Origin: an uncultured Pelagibacteraceae bacterium
GTDB lineage: Bacteria; Pseudomonadota; Alphaproteobacteria; Pelagibacterales; Pelagibacteraceae
Reading direction: 5' to 3'
Assembly: GCA_902600635.1 (NCBI GenBank)
Contig: CACKKE010000003.1
Coordinates: 1 to 46,601, forward strand
Length of the DNA stretch: 46,601 nt
Position numbers and translations under genes: made by a program. Below are positions 41,472 to 46,601 of this stretch, piece by piece; within the stretch, counting starts at the first letter, position 1, and each line of letters starts with the position of its first letter. The notes under the pieces were generated by a model. The model had not been told where the DNA came from and searched no databases. It saw only the letters and a program-made list of their open reading frames with translations.

Positions 41472-42054
41472 AGTTTTAACACTAATATTCATAACATTAT
41501 TTTTGTCAGGATGTGTTGGTGTTTCTTCAAAAGGAATTTTTGGAACAGGTGTTTCAGTCGCTTTAGATCCCAGGTCTTTAGGGACACAAATTGATGACTC
41601 TATAATGCAAAAAAATTTATCAGCAAGAATATTATTATTAGATAAAAAGTATTTTTTATCTATTAAATCAAAAGTTCTAGATGGAAGAATATTCTTAACT
41701 GGTAAAGTTGATGACCCTGAAGAAAAACTTCAAATAACCAAATTGGCTTGGGAAACTGAAGGGGCTAGATCAGTGAGAAACGATATTAAGATTAAAGAGA
41801 AATTTGACTTTCAACAATCTGCAAAAGATATTTTAATAACTTCACAATTAAGGACAGCTTTAATTTTAAATAAGGAGATAAAAGCAACTAACTACCAGAT
41901 AGACACTTATAAAAAAAAGATTTATGTTTACGGTATAGCTTTAACAACAGACGAAAAAGAACTAGTTGTAAAAGAGGCTAAAGAAATATTAGATGTTGAA
42001 GACGTGATAGCTAGTATTTTAATTGTTGATGATTTAAGAATTCAAAAAAATTAA
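41461..42054 (+). CDS. BON-domain lipoprotein (DolP/YraP-like)
   Basis: Lipobox LFLSGCVG; two BON-like repeats (DGRIFLTGKVDDPEEKLQITKLAWETEGARSVRNDI; YGIALTTDEKELVVKEAKEILDVEDV). Confidence 0.88.
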   Translation: MKFKVLTLIFITLFLSGCVGVSSKGIFGTGVSVALDPRSLGTQIDDSIMQKNLSARILLLDKKYFLSIKSKVLDGRIFLTGKVDDPEEKLQITKLAWETEGARSVRNDIKIKEKFDFQQSAKDILITSQLRTALILNKEIKATNYQIDTYKKKIYVYGIALTTDEKELVVKEAKEILDVEDVIASILIVDDLRIQKN

Positions 42055-44336
42055 TCTTTTTTATAATCAATTACGTCTGATGAATAAGCTGCAATTGATG
42101 CTAGATTAATAATTTCTGAAGTAGAGGTTCTTAGAGGAGCAATTTCTATTGGAAGACCCAAACCAATTAATAATGGTCCAATAACTTTTGCTCTACTCAT
42201 TGATTTTATCATTTTGTATGAAATAGCTGCGCTATGTTGACTAGGCATTATTAACACATTAGAATTTCCCACAATTTCTGAAAAAGGGTAAAGCTCTTTA
42301 TATAATTCTTCTAAAGCAACATCTGGCTGCATTTCACCATCAAATTTAAAATCAACTTTCTCTTTCTTTAGAATTTCAACAGCATCGCTTAGCCTTTTTG
42401 TTCTGTCAGTAGCCGGTTCTCCAAAAGTTGAATGAGATAAGAATGCAACTTTAGGATCGAATCCAAATAATCTAACCACTCTAGCTGCTGATTTTGCCAT
42501 TTCCGCCAGCTGATTTGCATCAGGATATTCAATGACAGAGGTATCGCATATGAAAATTGTTTTTCCTCTATTTACTATTAAATTTAGGCCGAACATTATT
42601 TCTCCAGCTCTTGGATCTACAACTTGAGTTATTTTTTCTAAAGATGAAGAATATCTTCTGGTATTTCCAGTGACCATCGCATCAGCATCCTTGCATGCTA
42701 CCATACAAGATGCCCAAATAACCCTGTCATTTCTGATCAAACGATCACAATCTCGCTCTAGCATGCCTTTATTTCTTTGAAGCTTGCTAAAAAGATATTT
42801 TACATATTTATCTCTTTTTTTTGCATCTTTTGAATTGGTAATTTCTATATCAAAATTTTCACTGTAACCTATTTTCTTTAATTGGCTCTTAATTAAATCT
42901 TCTTTTCCAACTAAGATCGGTATACCTAAATTCGAGTTTTTAAATGCTATTGCCGCTTTAAGCATGTTTTCATCCTCACCATCTGCAAAAATTACTTTTT
43001 TGGGTTTTTTCTTTATATAGTTATTTATACCCTGCATGATCGTAACTGTTGGATCTAATCTTTGTCTTAATTGATCTTTGTAATTATCAAAATCTTTTAT
43101 ATCTATTCTTGCAACACCAGTGTCTATTGCCGCTTTAGCTACCGCAGCAGGAATTACACTTATAAGTCTTGGATCAAATGTTGATGGAATTATATAATCT
43201 TTACCATAGTGTGGTCTCTCACCCCCCATCGCAGCAACAACTTCATCAGGAACTTCTTCTTTAGCTAAGTTTGCAATTGCGTGAGCAGCAGCAATTTTCA
43301 TTTCCTCATTTATTGTTTTAGATCTTACATCTAGTGCGCCTCTAAATATATATGGAAAACCAATAAGATTATTTACTTGGTTTGGATAGTCGGATCTTCC
43401 AGTGGCCATAATTGCATCACTTCTTACTTCAGCAACTTCCTCAGGTTTAATTTCTGGATCAGGATTTGCGCATGCAAATATAATGGGATTCTTAGCCATT
43501 TTTTTGACCATATCTTTTGTCAAAGCGCCTTTTGCTGATAAACCTAAAAATACGTCAGCATTACTGATTGCATCTAATAAAGTTCGATGTTCAGTTTCAA
43601 TAGCATGAGCTGATTTCCACTGGTTTAAATTTTCTCTTCCATTAAAGATTACCCCTGTTCTGTCAACCATTGTAATGTTTTTTTGTGGAACACCACTTTT
43701 CTTAAATAAATTAGCACAAGCCATCGCTGATGCGCCTGCACCGTTGACAACTATTTTTACTTCATTAATTTTTTTTTTTGTAATATCTAGTGCGTTGATT
43801 AATGCAGCTGTAGTTATGATTGCTGTACCATGTTGATCATCATGAAAGACAGGAATATCTAAAATTTCTTTAAGTTTTTCCTCGATAATAAAACAATCTG
43901 GAGCAGCAATGTCCTCCAGATTAATCCCTCCAAAACTTGGAGCAAAATTTTTAATACTATTAATTATTTCATTGTGATCTTGTGAGTCAATTTCAAGATC
44001 AATCGAGTCAATATCGGCAAATCTTTTAAATAATACTGCTTTTCCTTCCATAACAGGTTTTGAGGCTAAAGCTCCTAAGTTACCCATGCCTAAAATTGCA
44101 GAACCATTACTAATTACTGCCACAAGATTTCCTTTACTCGTGTAGTCAAATGCAGTTTCTGGATTTTCACTTATGGCTTTTACAGGCGCTGCCACACCTG
44201 GCGAATAAGCTAATGCGAGATCTCTTTTTGTAGTCATATTCTTTGAGGATGAGATTTCGATCTTGCCTGGTTTATTATGACGATGATAATCTAAAGCTTC
44301 TTTATCTGTATAATGATCAATTTTTGTTTTTTTCAT
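42051..44336 (-). CDS. maeB: NADP-dependent malic enzyme with C-terminal phosphotransacetylase-like domain
   Basis: [30 protein letters not shown]-like C-terminus [22 protein letters not shown]-type pattern. Confidence 0.96.
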   Translation of the reverse strand: MKKTKIDHYTDKEALDYHRHNKPGKIEISSSKNMTTKRDLALAYSPGVAAPVKAISENPETAFDYTSKGNLVAVISNGSAILGMGNLGALASKPVMEGKAVLFKRFADIDSIDLEIDSQDHNEIINSIKNFAPSFGGINLEDIAAPDCFIIEEKLKEILDIPVFHDDQHGTAIITTAALINALDITKKKINEVKIVVNGAGASAMACANLFKKSGVPQKNITMVDRTGVIFNGRENLNQWKSAHAIETEHRTLLDAISNADVFLGLSAKGALTKDMVKKMAKNPIIFACANPDPEIKPEEVAEVRSDAIMATGRSDYPNQVNNLIGFPYIFRGALDVRSKTINEEMKIAAAHAIANLAKEEVPDEVVAAMGGERPHYGKDYIIPSTFDPRLISVIPAAVAKAAIDTGVARIDIKDFDNYKDQLRQRLDPTVTIMQGINNYIKKKPKKVIFADGEDENMLKAAIAFKNSNLGIPILVGKEDLIKSQLKKIGYSENFDIEITNSKDAKKRDKYVKYLFSKLQRNKGMLERDCDRLIRNDRVIWASCMVACKDADAMVTGNTRRYSSSLEKITQVVDPRAGEIMFGLNLIVNRGKTIFICDTSVIEYPDANQLAEMAKSAARVVRLFGFDPKVAFLSHSTFGEPATDRTKRLSDAVEILKKEKVDFKFDGEMQPDVALEELYKELYPFSEIVGNSNVLIMPSQHSAAISYKMIKSMSRAKVIGPLLIGLGLPIEIAPLRTSTSEIINLASIAAYSSDVIDYKKD

Positions 44337-44386
44337 TTAGCTTAATTAGGTGTACAAATGAGGTAAATTTAAGACTAATATGATTT

Positions 44387-45916
44387 ATGAATTTAGTTAA
44401 GTCAACAGGGACTTTTGGTTTCTATACTATTATTAGCAGATTACTTGGATATTTGAGAGATGTTTTGATAGCAATTTTTCTTGGAACAAGTTTTTTGGCT
44501 GATGCTTTTTTTGTAGCATTTAGAATACCTAACACTTTCAGAAGACTTTTTGCTGAGGGAACTTTTAACTCAGCTTTTGTACCAAGCTACACTTCTGAAT
44601 TAGTTAAAAATAAATCTAGGTCAAATAAATTTGCTAATGATGTTTTTAATTTATTATTCTTAGCTTTATTTTTTTTAGTTCTCATAATTGAAATTTTTAT
44701 GCCAATTTTTGTGGGACTGATAGCACCAGGCTTTATTGAAAATACTAAAAAATTTGAATTAGCAACCACTTTAACAAGAATTACTTTCCCTTTTTTAATG
44801 TTTGTAAGTTTATCTTCCTTTTTTGGTGCAATTTTAAACTCACATAATAAATTTGCTGCTGCTTCAGCAGCGCCTATTATTTTGAATATAGTTTTGATTA
44901 CCATTTTATTTTTTGGAAGATATTTAGGTGATGAATTAATTTACTATCTTTCATATGGGGTATCTATCGCAGGATTACTACAATTAATTTTTTTATATAG
45001 ATTTGTAAAAAAATATTATGTCTTAGATTTTGATTTTAGATTTAAAATCACTAATAAAGTAAAATTTTTTTTTAAAAAATTATTACCAAGTATTTTTTCC
45101 TCAGGAGTTACTCAAATAAATATTTTGGTTGGAACAATTATAGCTTCATTCCAGGCAAGTGCTGTATCATATTTATATTATGCAGATAGAATATATCAAA
45201 TTAATTTAGCAATAGCTGGTATAGCTATTGGTGTTGTTGTCCTGCCTCAACTCTCAAAACATGTTCACCAAAAAAAAAAGAAGAAAATATCATTAATTCA
45301 AAATAAAGCATTAGAGCTAAGTATGTTTTTAAGTATACCTGCCTCAGTAGCGTTAGTTATAGGATCTGAACAAATTATTTCAGCCCTATTTGGATATGGT
45401 TCTTTTACCGATAACTCAGTTTTTAATTCTGCGAATGCTCTTTATTATTTTGGCTTAGGACTTCCAGCATTTGCATTAATAAAAGTTTTTTCAACATTTT
45501 TTTTTGCAAATCATGATACTAAAACCCCATTTTATATTTCCTTAGTTTCTGTTTTGCTAAATATTTTGATAAGTGTTTACTTTTTTAAAGATATTGGTTT
45601 TATAATTATTCCTATAGCAACGACGATATCCTCATGGTTTAACTCTTCAATGTTATTTATTTATTTAAAAAATAATAATTTATTTGAATTTAACAAAACT
45701 TTTTTTAAACAATTTGTTAAAATAATTTTTGCATCAATTATGATGGGTATTTTTTTTCAATACTTGATCTTGTCATTTGAAAATCAATTAAGTTATACCT
45801 ATTTCTTTAAGTCTGCTTATTTATTGTTATGTGTTTTATTGACAATATTTTTTTATTTAGCACTGTCATATTTTATCAAAGCTTTTAATTATCAAGATAT
45901 TAAAATAAAGTATTAG
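44387..45916 (+). CDS. murJ: Lipid II flippase MurJ/MviN
   Basis: Polytopic; MNLVKSTGTFGFYTIISRLLGYLRDVLIA, FRIPNTFRRLFAEGTFNSAFVP. Confidence 0.97.
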   Translation: MNLVKSTGTFGFYTIISRLLGYLRDVLIAIFLGTSFLADAFFVAFRIPNTFRRLFAEGTFNSAFVPSYTSELVKNKSRSNKFANDVFNLLFLALFFLVLIIEIFMPIFVGLIAPGFIENTKKFELATTLTRITFPFLMFVSLSSFFGAILNSHNKFAAASAAPIILNIVLITILFFGRYLGDELIYYLSYGVSIAGLLQLIFLYRFVKKYYVLDFDFRFKITNKVKFFFKKLLPSIFSSGVTQINILVGTIIASFQASAVSYLYYADRIYQINLAIAGIAIGVVVLPQLSKHVHQKKKKKISLIQNKALELSMFLSIPASVALVIGSEQIISALFGYGSFTDNSVFNSANALYYFGLGLPAFALIKVFSTFFFANHDTKTPFYISLVSVLLNILISVYFFKDIGFIIIPIATTISSWFNSSMLFIYLKNNNLFEFNKTFFKQFVKIIFASIMMGIFFQYLILSFENQLSYTYFFKSAYLLLCVLLTIFFYLALSYFIKAFNYQDIKIKY

Positions 45917-45919
45917 TAT

Positions 45920-46601
45920 ATGAAAAAAAAAATTTTCTCCGGTGTTCAACCTACTGGAAATCTTCATTTAGGAAATTATTTAGGAGCGATAAAAAATTTT
46001 GTTGATTTAAATAATGATTCTCAAAATGAATGTATTTTTTGTGTAGTTGATCTTCATGCAATAACTGTAAGCCAAAATCCAAAAGATCTAAAATCAAATA
46101 TACATGAGACAGTCGCTACATTTGTTGCAAGCGGAATAGATCCTGAAAAAAGTATAATTTTTAATCAATCTCAAGTGAGTGCTCACTCAGAGGCAGCGTG
46201 GATTTTAAGTTGTGTTGCTAGAATGGGATGGCTAAATAGGATGACTCAATTTAAGGAAAAAGCTGGCAAGGATAAAGAAAAAGCAAGTATCGGTCTTTAT
46301 TCTTATCCTGTTTTAATGGCAGCCGACATTTTATTATATGACTCAACTCATGTACCAGTTGGAGATGATCAAAAACAACATTTGGAGTTATGTCGTGATA
46401 TAGCTCAAAAATTTAATAATGATTATAAAATCGAAAATTTTTTTATAACCCCCGAACCTTTAATTAAAAAAGAATTTTCTAGAATTATGAGCTTAAAGGA
46501 TGGTCTTAAAAAGATGAGTAAATCAGAGGTGTCAGACCTGAGTAGAATTAATTTAACTGATGATAAAGATCAAATTATAAATAAGATTAAAAAAGCAAAA
46601 A
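45920..46601 (+). CDS. trpS: Tryptophanyl-tRNA synthetase (3' truncated by window edge)
   Basis: Own translation from ATG at 45920: [30 protein letters not shown]...CVVDLHAIT; absent from ORF track because no stop in window. Confidence 0.96.
   Translation, partial: MKKKIFSGVQPTGNLHLGNYLGAIKNFVDLNNDSQNECIFCVVDLHAITVSQNPKDLKSNIHETVATFVASGIDPEKSIIFNQSQVSAHSEAAWILSCVARMGWLNRMTQFKEKAGKDKEKASIGLYSYPVLMAADILLYDSTHVPVGDDQKQHLELCRDIAQKFNNDYKIENFFITPEPLIKKEFSRIMSLKDGLKKMSKSEVSDLSRINLTDDKDQIINKIKKAK

Noticed and set aside
42051-44336. Malic enzyme fused to a phosphotransacetylase-like domain as a novel fusion
   Set aside because: This is the well-known MaeB architecture, not new.
1-46601. Possible CRISPR array, transposon, prophage or defence island
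   Set aside because: No direct-repeat/spacer structure, transposase, integrase, phage or restriction genes seen; nearly all coding space is housekeeping.
1-46601. Possible tRNA/rRNA genes or classical riboswitches
   Set aside because: No cloverleaf, rRNA or recognisable riboswitch sequence seen in the short intergenic gaps; a covariance-model scan would be needed to exclude weak ncRNAs.

Overview
The window looks like about 46.6 kb of an AT-rich, tightly packed alphaproteobacterial chromosome. Gene content and compactness suggest a Pelagibacterales/SAR11-like organism (taxonomy is inference). It appears to span the replication-origin neighbourhood: ppsR(RP001-like)-maf-aroE-coaE-dnaQ leads leftward and hemE-hemH-hemJ-rho-mnmE-mnmG-rsmG-parA-parB leads rightward. 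The 282-bp ppsR/hemE intergenic region carries two perfect TTATNCACA DnaA boxes near its ends and two one-mismatch boxes inside. A perfect 14-bp parS core (GTTTCACGTGAAAC) lies inside the rsmG coding sequence just before parAB. The remainder is housekeeping: ftsK (partial), lolA, hisBHAFE, hslVU, holA-lptE-leuS, a porin with a strong intrinsic terminator, dapB-nth, grpE-dnaK-dnaJ, rsmI, dolP-like, maeB, murJ and trpS (partial). Two paralogous sulfotransferase-like genes interrupt otherwise standard clusters. I saw no rRNA, tRNA, CRISPR array, transposon, prophage or defence island, and no clearly new multi-gene system. The most interesting items are the origin/parS architecture, candidate heat-shock promoters (one implying a nearly leaderless hslV mRNA), overlapping start and stop palindromes between opposing genes, the sulfotransferase insertions, and a regulator with a degenerate receiver-like domain. 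All calls come from reading the sequence; no searches were run.
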